In this document: piece by piece, positions 36,384 to 45,566 of the stretch
How positions within the stretch are numbered: the stretch's first letter is position 1
Layout of the letters: each line of letters starts with the position of its first letter
Source of the DNA: JAAELZ01 sp965237485
GTDB taxonomy: Bacteria; Pseudomonadota; Gammaproteobacteria; Arenicellales; Poriferihabitantaceae
Direction of reading: 5' to 3'
DNA length: 64,000 nucleotides
Assembly (NCBI GenBank): GCA_965237485.1
Contig: CBDEFQ010000009.1
Coordinates: forward strand, 744,001 to 808,000
Translations under genes and position numbers: made by a program
Notes under the pieces: generated by a model
The model's database searches: none
Seen by the model: the letters and a program-made list of their open reading frames with translations, nothing else
What the model was told of the DNA's origin: nothing

Positions 36384-37657
36384 CACTGCTGTCCCGTTAA
36401 CACTAAAGAAACAGGCCTGATTTTCTCTCAATTTGATAAAATACGTTTAGCGATAAACCGTTGAATAAAATAGGAAAATCAGACCATGTCACATTGTAAT
36501 ACCGTTCTAAATCAAATACTCAAAATTGTTCCGAGACATGAATTCGAGGCACTCGCAATTCAACATCATTCGGGGCGTTCATTCCGCAGAGCGTCTCGTT
36601 GGTCACAGTTCGTGAGCCTGACTATAGCTCAATTGACTGGCCGTCATAGCTTGCGTGATATTGTTGATAATGTCAGCACTCAATCACACCGCTTGTATCA
36701 TCCTGGTAGTGCCGTGTTAACGCGGTCCAATCTTTCACGCATCAATGAGAACAAGCCTTCGAGCCTTTATGAAGCGCTATTCTCTCAATTACTCAAGCGC
36801 TGTCAGAGCAAAACGCCAGGGCATAACTTTCGTTTCAAGAATCCCCTGTATTCGCTGGACTCATCTACCATTGATCTGTGCTTATCGGTTTTCCCATGGG
36901 CAGACTTTCGATCAACTAAAGGGGCAATCAAACTGCATGTAGGCCTGAATCATGATGGTTACTTACCTGAGTTTGTTAATATCACCGAGGGTAAATGTGC
37001 TGATGTTACTGCAGGCAGGAAAGTAGCTTTCCCGAAAGGCAGCATTGTAGTTATTGACCGTGGATACAACGACTATGCCTGGTATAAGCAATTGAATGAC
37101 AAGGGAATATACTTTGTCACACGATTAAAGAAGAATGCTGCATACCGCCTTATCAAGCGACATAGTGTACGCAAGGGAACGGGACTTAGCAGTGATCAAA
37201 CGATTGAATTCACGGGGGTCAAAGCAGCAAAGGAGTGTTCGATTCGATTACGCCGTATTGGTTATCGCGATGCCACTACAGGCAAGCATTATGTGTTTTT
37301 AACCAACCACTTTAAGCTCAGTGCTCAAACTATCGCCGATATTTATAAAGCCAGATGGCAGGTGGAATTATTCTTCAAGTGGATCAAGCAGAACTTAAAG
37401 GTGAAGTCATTTATCGGCACCAGCAAGAACGCAGTATTGACCCAAATATGGATTGCGTTATGTATTTACCTAATACTGATGTTCATCAAATTGCAGTCGA
37501 AGGCGGGCAAAACGATGCAACAAATATTGAGGGTATTGCAGCTTAATTTGTTTGAAAAACGTGATTTAATGGCACTGTTGCGAGGGGACCCGATGCATCA
37601 CCCAAACCTTAACCCTAATCAATTTTCGTTGCTGTGAAAGTTAACGGGACAGCAGTG
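36384..37657 (+). mobile_element. IS-F (IS4-like), inserted in dnaE2
   Basis: Perfect 18-bp terminal inverted repeats (CACTGCTGTCCCGTTAAC at the left, its complement at the right) bound a 1,274-bp element. AAAACATTT is duplicated at 36375-36383 and 37658-37666, a 9-bp target duplication. Removing the element and one repeat restores the dnaE2 reading frame (RKTF-DYIK). Confidence 0.95.
36486..37637 (+). CDS. IS-F transposase (IS4 family)
   Basis: This 383-residue DDE transposase has an intact frame. The catalytic residues sit in 'YSLDSSTIDLC' (D), 'VVIDRGYNDYAWY' (D) and the C-terminal 'YKARWQVELFFKWIKQ', which is the IS4 signature Y-x2-R-x3-E-x6-K. The N-terminal DUF4372-like block 'LNQILKIVPRHEFEALAIQH' is also typical. 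It is probably functional. Confidence 0.95.
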   Translation: MSHCNTVLNQILKIVPRHEFEALAIQHHSGRSFRRASRWSQFVSLTIAQLTGRHSLRDIVDNVSTQSHRLYHPGSAVLTRSNLSRINENKPSSLYEALFSQLLKRCQSKTPGHNFRFKNPLYSLDSSTIDLCLSVFPWADFRSTKGAIKLHVGLNHDGYLPEFVNITEGKCADVTAGRKVAFPKGSIVVIDRGYNDYAWYKQLNDKGIYFVTRLKKNAAYRLIKRHSVRKGTGLSSDQTIEFTGVKAAKECSIRLRRIGYRDATTGKHYVFLTNHFKLSAQTIADIYKARWQVELFFKWIKQNLKVKSFIGTSKNAVLTQIWIALCIYLILMFIKLQSKAGKTMQQILRVLQLNLFEKRDLMALLRGDPMHHPNLNPNQFSLL

Positions 37658-37702
37658 AAAACATTTGACTATATCAAGGGTTATCGGGGCGAACATTTAA
37701 CT

Positions 37703-39094
37703 GAGTTATGCCTGAAAGTGGTGTATGGAGTAGTTGACTAAAAGCGGCGTATCGGGATGAGTTGAGTTTACAACAACTTAAACTTCCACAGACATACGCC
37801 ACTATGAAACAGAATAAAATTATTTCCTTTGAAAAGCCAGAGCAAAGCATCGATCCGCTGCAAGAATTGATTCGCAATGGCGCTAGGCAACTCATTCAAA
37901 CCGCGATCGAGAGTGAGTTATCTGAACTGCTGTATCGCAATTGTGACAAAGTCTCAGATTCAGGACACGCTGGTGTCGTTCGTAACGGCTATTTGCCAGA
38001 ACGTGAACTGCAAACCGGGATCGGCCCAGTCAGTACGTATCCCCAAGGTGCGCTCCCGCACTGGAGTACCGATCACCTTTCGATCTGCTTTAGTGCCGCC
38101 GTATGTGCGTAAAACGAGAACACTAGAAGCGGCCTTGTCTTGGCTGTATCTCAAGGGTGTCAGCACTGGAGAAATGGGGGATGCACTGAGCGTGCTAGTG
38201 GGTCAATCAGCGACTGGGTTACCATCAAGCACAGTGAGTAAGCTCAAAGCAACGTGGTCTCAGGAGTACAAGGATTGGAATAGAGAAGGTTTAGACCGAG
38301 ATCGATGGGTTTATCTATGGGCGGACGGGATACACAGCGGCCTGCGCGGCGATGAGGGCCGGCTCTGTGCCTTAGTTGTCATCGGAGTGAATGAGCGCGG
38401 TCACAAGAAATTACTGGCGATTGAAGACGGTGAGCGAGAGTCTACGCAGAGTTGGCGAGAGGTGTTGTTGGCACTCAAGGAGCGAGGCCTGAATCAACCA
38501 GAGCTGGGCATCGGTGATGGTGCTTTAGGCTTTTGGAATGCCCTGGAAGAAGTCTATCCTGGCACTAAACATCAACGGTGTTGGGTGCATAAAACGGCCA
38601 ACGTGCTGAACAAGCTGCCTAAATCGGTGCAGCCCAAAGCAAAAGCAGCTCTGCATAACATTTGGCAGGAAGAAACCAAAGAAGCGGCGCAAAGCACCTA
38701 TCAATTATTCATTAAAACCTGTCAAGACAAGTATCCAAAAGCCACGCAGTGCTTGGAAAAAGATCGCGAAGAGTTAATGACGTTCTACTCGTTCCCTGCC
38801 AAGCACTGGATGAGCATACGTACTACGAATCCAATTGAATCAACATTCGCGACTATCCGACACCGTACCAAACGATGCAAGGGATGTCTTAGCCGTGATG
38901 GCATGTTAAGTATGATGTTCAAGCTGGGTCAGTGCGCAGAGAAAAAGTGGAACCGAATACGCGGGTTCGCCTATCTAGCAAAAGTGATTCAAGGGGTTCC
39001 ATTTAAAGATGGAATAGAGCAAACTAATGACTACTCAGATCAAACCGAGGCCGCTTGAAGAAAATGCCTCATACACCAGATTCGGGCATAACTC
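37703..39094 (+). mobile_element. IS-B copy 2 (IS256-like), inserted in dnaE2
   Basis: Ends GAGTTATGCCTGAAAG and CGGGCATAACTC match the other IS-B copies. CATTTAACT is duplicated at 37694-37702 and 39095-39103. Length 1,392 bp, two bases short of the intact copy because of a deletion in the transposase gene. Only 45 bp separate it from IS-F, so two independent insertions hit almost the same spot in dnaE2. Confidence 0.95.
37804..39058 (+). pseudogene. IS-B copy 2 transposase, frameshifted
   Basis: This is an IS256-type mutator transposase. Near 38032 the sequence reads CCAGTCAGTACG where copies 1, 3 and 4 read CCAGTCAAAGTACG. The two missing bases shift the frame after 'QTGIGPV'. The long downstream frame still encodes both later catalytic motifs (GDGALGFW, NPIESTFAT). 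Confidence 0.92.
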
Positions 39095-39103
39095 CATTTA
39101 ACT

Positions 39104-40427
39104 ATGAACTGCATCAAACCTGATGACCCAAAAGTATATGAAATGATTCAAAAGGCCGACACAGTTGGGGTTTTTCAGATCGAATCACGCGCGCAAATGT
39201 CGATGTTGCCGCGCTTAAAGCCTAGAAATTATTATGACTTAGTGATCGAAGTTGCCATTGTACGCCCCGGGCCAATTCAGGGCGATATGGTGCACCCTTA
39301 TTTACTCCGGCGCCAAGACCCTGCGCAAGTGGAGTATCCCAGTGAAGCGCTTAAAACCGTTTTAAGACGCACATTGGGTGTGCCTATTTTTCAAGAACAA
39401 GTGATGCAAATCGCGATTGTGGCGGCAGGTTTTACGCCGGGGGAAGCAGACCAATTACGCCGCGCGATGGCGGCTTGGAAGCGCAAGGGCGGCTTGGAGA
39501 AGTTTGAAACCAAGTTACTCAACGGGATGTTAAAGCGCGGCTATGACGAAGCTTTTGCCAAACAAGTATTTAGACAAATTCGCGGCTTTGGTGACTACGG
39601 CTTCCCTGAATCGCATTCAGCGAGTTTTGCTCTGTTAGCTTATGTGTCGAGCTGGCTTAAGTATTACGAGCCGGCTGCCTTTTGTTGTGCTTTGCTAAAC
39701 AGTCAGCCAATGGGTTTTTATCGGCCCGCGCAGTTGATTGCTGATGCAAGGCATCACGGTGTAAACGTGAGAGCGGTCGATGTGAATGAAAGTCAATGGG
39801 ATTGCCATTTACAAGTGGATGGAACATCTGATCCGCCCCTACGCCTAGGGTTGCGAATGGTAAAAGGCTTGTCGAAGTCAGTAGGGTTATTAATTGTAGC
39901 CAAGCGTACCAATATAAATGGATAGCTCCTTGCTTACCAATCGGTTGTTGATTTACATGAGCGCACTGGGCCTAGTCGAGAGCATTTGTCGTTACTAGCG
40001 GCGGCGAATGCGTTGCTATCGATCAGTGGCAATCGGCATCGGGCGTATTGGGATGTGGCGGGTACTGAGGCAGCTTTACCTTTACTGGGTTCACCGCGTT
40101 TTCAAGAAGCTACACCACTTTTGAGTAAGCCTGATGAAGCGCAAGAGACCATTGCAGATTATGCGGCTACTGGGCTGACTTTGGGAGTGCACCCGCTCGC
40201 GCTGCTACGCAGTCGCCTAACGGCTAGGCGAGTCTTACAGTCAATGCAATTGCCAAGTGTGCCTAATGGGCAGTTAGTGCGCGTCGCAGGCTTGGTGCTC
40301 AGTGCCAGAGGCCCGGTACAGCGACAGGCGTCGTGTTTGTAACTTTAGAAGATGAAACAGGGCATATCAATATTATTGTTTGGTCAAAAGTCGCCGCCGC
40401 TCAACGACAGGCCTTACTCAACTCTAA
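39104..40427 (+). pseudogene. dnaE2: dnaE2 (imuC), 3' part
   Basis: Starting at the base after the IS-B target repeat it continues 'KPDDPKVYEMIQKADTVGVF', 'PGPIQGDMVHPYLLRRQDP' and 'FGDYGFPESHSASFALLAYV', all classical DnaE fingers and thumb sequence. Further lesions follow. TAG at 39923-39925 interrupts the frame, which otherwise continues 'AYQSVVDLHERTGPSREHLS'. A one-base loss near 40304 shifts the OB-fold region (FVTLEDETGHINIIVW) into another frame. At 40428 IS-D replaces the 3' end. The gene cannot yield an active polymerase. Confidence 0.93.
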
Positions 40428-41811
40428 GATTACGCAACATTGGGTATGGACTTTTTGTCTAGCAAGTTGACTCATTGTCGTTCCACACGATATATCGATG
40501 ATTAGCATTAGCCCATTCGTCGTCAATTTCAATCAGAATGGCACTGACTAATCGTAACCAAGCCTCTCGGTTAGGAAAGACTCTGACCAAGCGGGTGCGC
40601 CGCTTAAGTTCTTGTTGAACCGTCCGTTCAATGCGGTTGGAGGTTCGCATTTTCTTTTGGTGTCTATCTGGCAAGGCAAACACATTTAACCCTTCAGGCA
40701 CATTGTTTTCTAGCCACTGCGCCAAGTGAGCATGCTTTTCCTGGTACTGGCTCACAAGGACTTTTAGATTAACCTGAGCAGCTGCCATATTGGGTGCATT
40801 CCAAACACTACGCAGCTCACCACCAATGCGCTGCTTGATCTTGTGATTGGGGGCATGATGCATTGCATTCTGCGCCAGATGAAACTGGCAACGCTGCCAA
40901 GGTATACCTGGGAACACTGCCTTTCTAGCGGCTTTTAAGCCACTGTGATCATCACTGACAATAAACTCAATACCATGTATGCCCCGGTCAACCAAGCCTT
41001 TGAGGAACGCTCGCCAGTTAACCTCGGCTTCATTAAGCGCCATTGCCGTTCCTAATACGCAACGCCGTCCACAAGGCAATACACCCACCGCACTCAACAC
41101 CGCCATATCAATCACTTGGTGGCCCTCACCCACCTTTTCATAACGCGCATCAAGGATTAGGTAAGAGACTTTACCCAAAGGACGATCACGCCAGACTTTT
41201 AACGCCTCATCCATGCTCTGGTTAGCCCGTGAGACCGGTGTAGAGGAAATACCCATGCTCTGCATGACTTTTTCGACTCGGCGCGTGCTAACGCCCGTCA
41301 CGTACATTTCAGCAACGGTCAGCATCATCGCACGTTGGCTGCGTAAGCCGCGTTCTAGCGATTGAGGGTAAAAAGGTTCATCAACGTGTTGAGCGGTCTT
41401 TGGGATACGCAGATTGAGCGTACCGGCTTGCGTATCGATACGCTTATCCTGGTAGCCATGGGCAAACCCTGGCCGGTCTTGACTATGCTCATAGTGTGAT
41501 GCGCCTGGAAACGGCTCTCTTTCAATCTTCATCGCCTCATTGAGCAGTGCGGTGAGCACGGGGCGCATGGCATCGGGGCCTTCTGAGATGTGTGTTCCAC
41601 TACTACGTCAAATACGTTATTGTTTGATTGGGTCATTTGGGTGTCTCCAGTATGTTAATTGCTTAAAACAGGGAACGCACAAATGGCTCAACTTACAAGA
41701 CACCAAGATAGAAAATTTGAATAAATCAAAAATTCGGAAAAATTCCCACTAGGGGGAAAAGGCCATACTGCTCTATCTAATATAAAAGTCCATACCTGAA
41801 GTTACAGTATC
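40428..41811 (-). mobile_element. IS-D full copy (second IS256-like element)
   Basis: Ends GATTACGCAACATTGGGTAT and (inverted) GATACTGTAACTTCAGGTAT share GGTATGGACTTTT and scattered outer bases, giving a 28-bp imperfect inverted repeat. Element length 1,384 bp. Its left flank is dnaE2 and its right flank a phospholipase-like gene, with no matching direct repeat. This indicates a deletion or rearrangement that joined two loci at this element. Confidence 0.88.
40459..41568 (-). CDS. IS-D transposase (IS256 family), possibly missing its N-terminus
   Basis: These 369 residues cover the mutator-type catalytic core: 'LILDARYEKVGEGHQVIDMA' (D), 'FIVSDDHSGLKAARKAVFPG' (D), 'WQRCQFHLAQNAMHHAP' (C/D-2-H-like motif) and 'RTSNRIERTVQQELKRRTR' (E). 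An upstream ATG at 41636 starts 'MTQSNNNVFDVVVEHTSQ' in a different frame; deleting two bases of the ACACACA run would fuse it to 'MRPVLTALLNEAMK'. The 5' part therefore looks frameshifted, and start ATG 41568 may give a shortened protein. Confidence 0.85.
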   Translation of the reverse strand: MRPVLTALLNEAMKIEREPFPGASHYEHSQDRPGFAHGYQDKRIDTQAGTLNLRIPKTAQHVDEPFYPQSLERGLRSQRAMMLTVAEMYVTGVSTRRVEKVMQSMGISSTPVSRANQSMDEALKVWRDRPLGKVSYLILDARYEKVGEGHQVIDMAVLSAVGVLPCGRRCVLGTAMALNEAEVNWRAFLKGLVDRGIHGIEFIVSDDHSGLKAARKAVFPGIPWQRCQFHLAQNAMHHAPNHKIKQRIGGELRSVWNAPNMAAAQVNLKVLVSQYQEKHAHLAQWLENNVPEGLNVFALPDRHQKKMRTSNRIERTVQQELKRRTRLVRVFPNREAWLRLVSAILIEIDDEWANANHRYIVWNDNESTC

Positions 41812-41812
41812 G

Positions 41813-42914
41813 AAAAATATATCTAAGAAACTGATAGGCCTCATTGGGTTCGTAGTAATTCTTAATAGCGGCTGTGTAAGTATTCCATCGTACAAATCCG
41901 ACGAAGCTGTAAAAACTAACGCATTCAATTTCAAATACGGTAACTATTGTGGAAAGGGACATCCTGATTTTGAATCCGAAATTAACTCCGAGCAAAGAAC
42001 AACAGATTTGAACTCTTTATGGCCTCCACTCGATGATGTTGATCTATTATCCTAGATAAATCAGTTAAAACACGAAAGTCCATGCAAGCTCTTGATGCAC
42101 CTAGCAAAATCAAAAAAAACCTTATCACCAATAAGGTGACCGCGACTTTTTTGATTTCACTATGCACTTCAATTGCTTACATGTCTTTTCCGCGTTTAAC
42201 TGATTTATCTAGGATTATGTTATGCGCACGATATCTGTTATCAGAGCGTGGGCGCGCAAAATTTAATATGTGACCAAGCATTTTCAGCTTCAGTGTTGAC
42301 AAACTCTAGTGCTTTTTATGAAAGTCCTAAATGCGAGAATATGGCGAAACTTTTAGCTACGGGACTTGGGGCTAAATTTTGGGGGACAGAAAGGAATAAA
42401 GGTGCCACTACTTTGATTTCTGCAGGAAATTTAATTTCGACTGTGCCATTGTCTATTCTGGTGTATGCAATGAACTATGAGGATTTTGAAAAAATTGGAT
42501 TCCCAGATGTAGATGGAGAGTGTTTTGCAATGGGTAAACCAATATTACACAATTACTTTCTAATTTCCGAGTTTGAGGCACAATATCGAGAATACGCTAA
42601 AGGCTTTAAACAGTATTCTAGCTCTGATCCACACCAACTAGATGTAAGCCTGCCTATTCCGATGCCCAACTGGAGAAGTACATATAATAATTACGAGCTA
42701 CAGAGATATTTGAATTATTACAATTATCGATACTGGTCAACCAGATGGTATCTATGGTGCAAAAACCAAAAAAGCACTGAATCAGTTCTTGAAAGAAAAT
42801 GCTGATGAGTCAGATAAATTATCCGATCAAGAATCATTGGGAATGCTAAAGGATAAATTTCTCACTCGCCCTTATAAAGAAAGATCAGAGATATTTGACG
42901 ACTCCCCTAGCTAA
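41813..42914 (+). pseudogene. Phospholipase A2-like lipoprotein with C-terminal peptidoglycan-binding domain, interrupted
   Basis: The frame enters from IS-D without a start codon and gives a lipoprotein-type signal (KKLIGLIGFVVILNSGC). Next comes 'FKYGNYCGKGHPDFES', resembling a phospholipase A2 calcium loop, up to 'PPLDDVDLL'. A 165-bp MITE (42050-42214) with TTA on both sides follows. Skipping it and one TTA gives, in frame, 'DDVDLLCYAHDICYQ', the phospholipase A2 His-Asp active-site motif. The frame runs to 'QRYLNYYNY', where a one-base shift near 42728 leads into 'DTGQPDGIYGAKTKKALNQF', a PG_binding_1 repeat, and stops at TAA 42912-42914. Lesions: lost start, MITE, frameshift. Substrate and role are unknown. 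Confidence 0.75.
42050..42214. repeat. 165-bp MITE with inverted ends and TTA duplication
   Basis: Both ends begin TCCTAGATAAATCAGTTAAA (right end inverted) and continue similarly (ACACGAAA against CGCGGAAA). TTA at 42047-42049 is repeated at 42215-42217. There is no coding capacity: the short frames here are chance. The total insertion of 168 bp keeps phase, but TAG directly after the first TTA-TCC stops the host gene. Confidence 0.85.
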
Positions 42915-42922
42915 AGCAAGGG
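42902..42922. other. GC-rich hairpin at the end of the phospholipase-like gene
   Basis: CCCCTAGCT-AA-AGCAAGGGG forms a 9-bp stem with one mismatch and no following T-run, so it is not a standard terminator. Hairpins of this form, followed by ATTCC, occur at the right end of IS605/IS1341-type (TnpB) elements when read on the minus strand. No tnpB is present, so at most a relic end is indicated. Confidence 0.35.
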
Positions 42923-43096
42923 GATTCCTAATTCAACACAACGAACCTATGTAGACTAGCTACACAGGATTTACAGTTGCTCCAAAGGCTAAAGACGACA
43001 AGCCCTGCCGCCTAATATTTATGTTATGGCTACATTATTGTGTATATTGTCTGGTTTGTCAAGACCAAGTCTTGTCCTGTGTTACGAGTAAATTAT

Positions 43097-44272
43097 GGGC
43101 TTGTCGGATAATTAATAGAATACGTGAGATAATATGGGCTGATTCTAGTCAGCCTGCAATTTTGAGCAAACGTCATCAAAGCCAACTGTTCCTAACCTTA
43201 GATTCTCTGGTTAGCTCTGAACATCCCTACCGTAAACTCGATGAGCTATTATGTTTTGGTGCATTGAGTAAACCCTTCTCTAAAATATATGCCACCCGTG
43301 GCCCTAAAGGCCGAGGTGTTGAGTTCGGCTTACGTGCCTTGGTGCTTCAGTTCATGGAAGATTTAAGTGATAGAGAAATGGAGCGATGCTTATCAGAGAA
43401 TCTGGCCGCTAAGTGGTTTTGTGATTCAGGACTGGAACAGAGCACTCCTGATCATAGTTACTTTGGTGATTTTCGCTCACGCATTGGAACCAGGGGTATG
43501 ATGAATTTATTTGACCGTGTTCGGAGCGGGTTAGTTTCAATGGGCTTAGTACGAGAAGTATTCACATTTGTCGATGCCAGCCAGTTGGTCAGTAAGCTAA
43601 CCACTTGGGATGATAGAGATAAGGCGATAAAGATGGGATTAGAGGAGTTCAACAATAAGACAGTTGATAAAGTTGCGGCGGACAAGCAAGCACGGTTTGG
43701 GTGCAAGGGAAATAGCAAATATTGGTATGGTTACAAAGAGCATGCATCAGTGGATATGCAAAGTGGCTTGATCAATAAAATAGCGGCCACCTCGGCTGAG
43801 GTAACGGATGCAAGCGGCTTGAAGCATGTTTGCCCTAAGTCGGGCGCTGTTTATGCGGACAAGGGTTATTGCGTGAGCCCGGCCAAAACCACGCTCAGGC
43901 GCAACGGTTGCCATGATGCAACAATCAAGAAGAACAATATGCATGGCAAGAATAGAGACAAAGACCGTTGGATTAGCAAAATTCGTTCACCATATGAGCG
44001 AGTGTTTGCTCATCGCAATAAGCGAGTTCGTTATAAAGGGTTGGCTAAAGTCCAGTTCCAAGTTGGAATCAGGGGCTTATGTTTTAACCTTAAGCGATTA
44101 ATGGCATTGGGAGTTGAACGAGTTGAATTGGTGCCGGCCTAGGGATAGATCCGTCTATTGGTGGCAAAATGGCTGCTAATAGACGGTTTATTGCACAAAA
44201 AACGCGTTGCTGAGCAAACTAAAAGCGACTTCGGCGAAAACCCTGTTTGAAATTGTATTAACCGACGAGCCC
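43097..44272 (+). mobile_element. IS-G (IS5-like)
   Basis: The ends read GGGCTTGTCGGATAAT and (inverted) GGGCTCGTCGGTTAAT. ATTAT flanks both sides (43092-43096, 44273-44277), a possible short target duplication. Exact limits are uncertain by a few bases because the flanking AT sequence also partly matches in inverted form. Confidence 0.8.
43162..44142 (+). CDS. IS-G transposase (IS5 family)
   Basis: This DDE transposase of about 326 residues is taken from TTG 43162 (SKRHQSQLFLTLDSLVSSEH). Upstream codons of the open frame lie outside the element and cannot belong to it. 'TFVDASQLVSK' (D), 'GAVYADKGYCV' (D) and 'RSPYERVFAHRNKRVRYKGL' (E) form the IS5-type triad, and the N-terminal DUF772-like block 'EFGLRALVLQFMEDLSDREM' is present. 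The frame is intact. Confidence 0.88.
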   Translation: MSKRHQSQLFLTLDSLVSSEHPYRKLDELLCFGALSKPFSKIYATRGPKGRGVEFGLRALVLQFMEDLSDREMERCLSENLAAKWFCDSGLEQSTPDHSYFGDFRSRIGTRGMMNLFDRVRSGLVSMGLVREVFTFVDASQLVSKLTTWDDRDKAIKMGLEEFNNKTVDKVAADKQARFGCKGNSKYWYGYKEHASVDMQSGLINKIAATSAEVTDASGLKHVCPKSGAVYADKGYCVSPAKTTLRRNGCHDATIKKNNMHGKNRDKDRWISKIRSPYERVFAHRNKRVRYKGLAKVQFQVGIRGLCFNLKRLMALGVERVELVPA

Positions 44273-44338
44273 ATTATCTGTCCTGATAATTAGCAAATAA
44301 ACTGTCCGGATTTATCCTCCTCCCTTTTGGGAAGTGAG

Positions 44339-45512
44339 ATGAGCCAGATAGCATTTCTAAATAAGGTAAAACAGATGAGATTTGAAGAAGCATATGAAGC
44401 TTATCAAGCTAAACGACTATCACAAGCGGATGCTGCCACAATACTGGGTGTTTGTGATCGAAGTTTTCGTAGGTACATTAATAAGTACGAAGAATCAGGA
44501 TTGGATGGGCGGTTAGATCAGCGACTCAATCAGCCCTCACACAGGCGGGCACCCGTAGACGAAATGATCAAGCTACAAGACCTATACTCAACACGCTATC
44601 AAGGCTGGAATGTGCGCCACTTCCATACATGGTATCAACGCGAGCACCAAGGTAAGCGTAGCTACAGTTGGGTTAAGAATAAGCTACAAAGCGCAGACCT
44701 GGTGCGTAAATCTAAAACACGCGGCCCTCACCGCATTAAACGTCTACCTGGCGCCTTGCCAGGTATGATGATTCACCAAGATGGCAGTACTCACCAATGG
44801 GTACCTGATGTGTCTTGGGACTTAATCGTCACCCTGGATGATGCATTATTCCATGCGCTTTGTCGAAGAGGAAGGCACGCACAGCAGCTTGCTTGGGGTT
44901 AAAGATGTACTTAAGGTGAAGGGGCTATTCTGTTCGTTTTACTCTGACCGAGGCAGCCACTATTGGCATACGCCTGAGGCTGGCGGCAAGGTGGATAAGA
45001 ATGGCCCAACTCAATTTGGGTTGGCGATGAAGAGATTAGGCATTGGCATGATAGCGGCTTATCCTCCTGAAGCCAGAGGCCGTTCCGAACGTGCGTTTGG
45101 CACACACCAAGGGCGATTACCGAACGAGCTTGCGTTGATGGGTATCACTGGCATGCAAGCGGCTAATAAATACCTTAGAGATCATTATATGCCCAGACAC
45201 AATAAAGAATTCAGTCATCCAGCTAGAGAGCAAGGCAGCGCCTTTGTGCCACTTGCGGGCATCGATCTTGACGATTATCTATGCGAACAGTACGAGCGTG
45301 TGGTGGGTAAAGACAACAGCGTACAGTTTGAGACGCTGTCTCTGCAGCTACCTAAAGATCAACACCGCTATCATTACGTCAAAGCTAAAGTAAAAGTATC
45401 GCGCCACCTTGATGGCTCATTGTCGATTGATCATGGGCCAAGGCGATTAGGCCGATACACAGCCGATGGAATACTGGTGCAACAAAAACAGATTAAGAGC
45501 AAAGTTGCGTAA
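44339..45512 (+). pseudogene. IS-H transposase, frameshifted
   Basis: The first part (from ATG 44339, MSQIAFLNKVKQMRFEEAYE) has a helix-turn-helix 'LSQADAATILGVCDRSFRRY' and runs to 'DLIVTLDDA', which is the first catalytic Asp region. There a small deletion shifts the frame. The second part (44838-45512) continues 'YSMRFVEEEGTHSSLLGVKD', 'FYSDRGSHYWH' (D) and 'YPPEARGRSERAFGTHQGRL' (E). In undamaged relatives the two parts are a single protein of about 390-470 residues. Confidence 0.88.
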
Positions 45513-45566
45513 CTGGGCTTCAATTTGCCGCCGATGAATTCATTACGGGCTACGCCCTTCACTCAT

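Noticed and set aside
41777..42273. Short frames in and around the 165-bp MITE
   Set aside because: They run through the MITE or antisense to the phospholipase-like gene. The inverted-end structure and frame restoration explain the region better.
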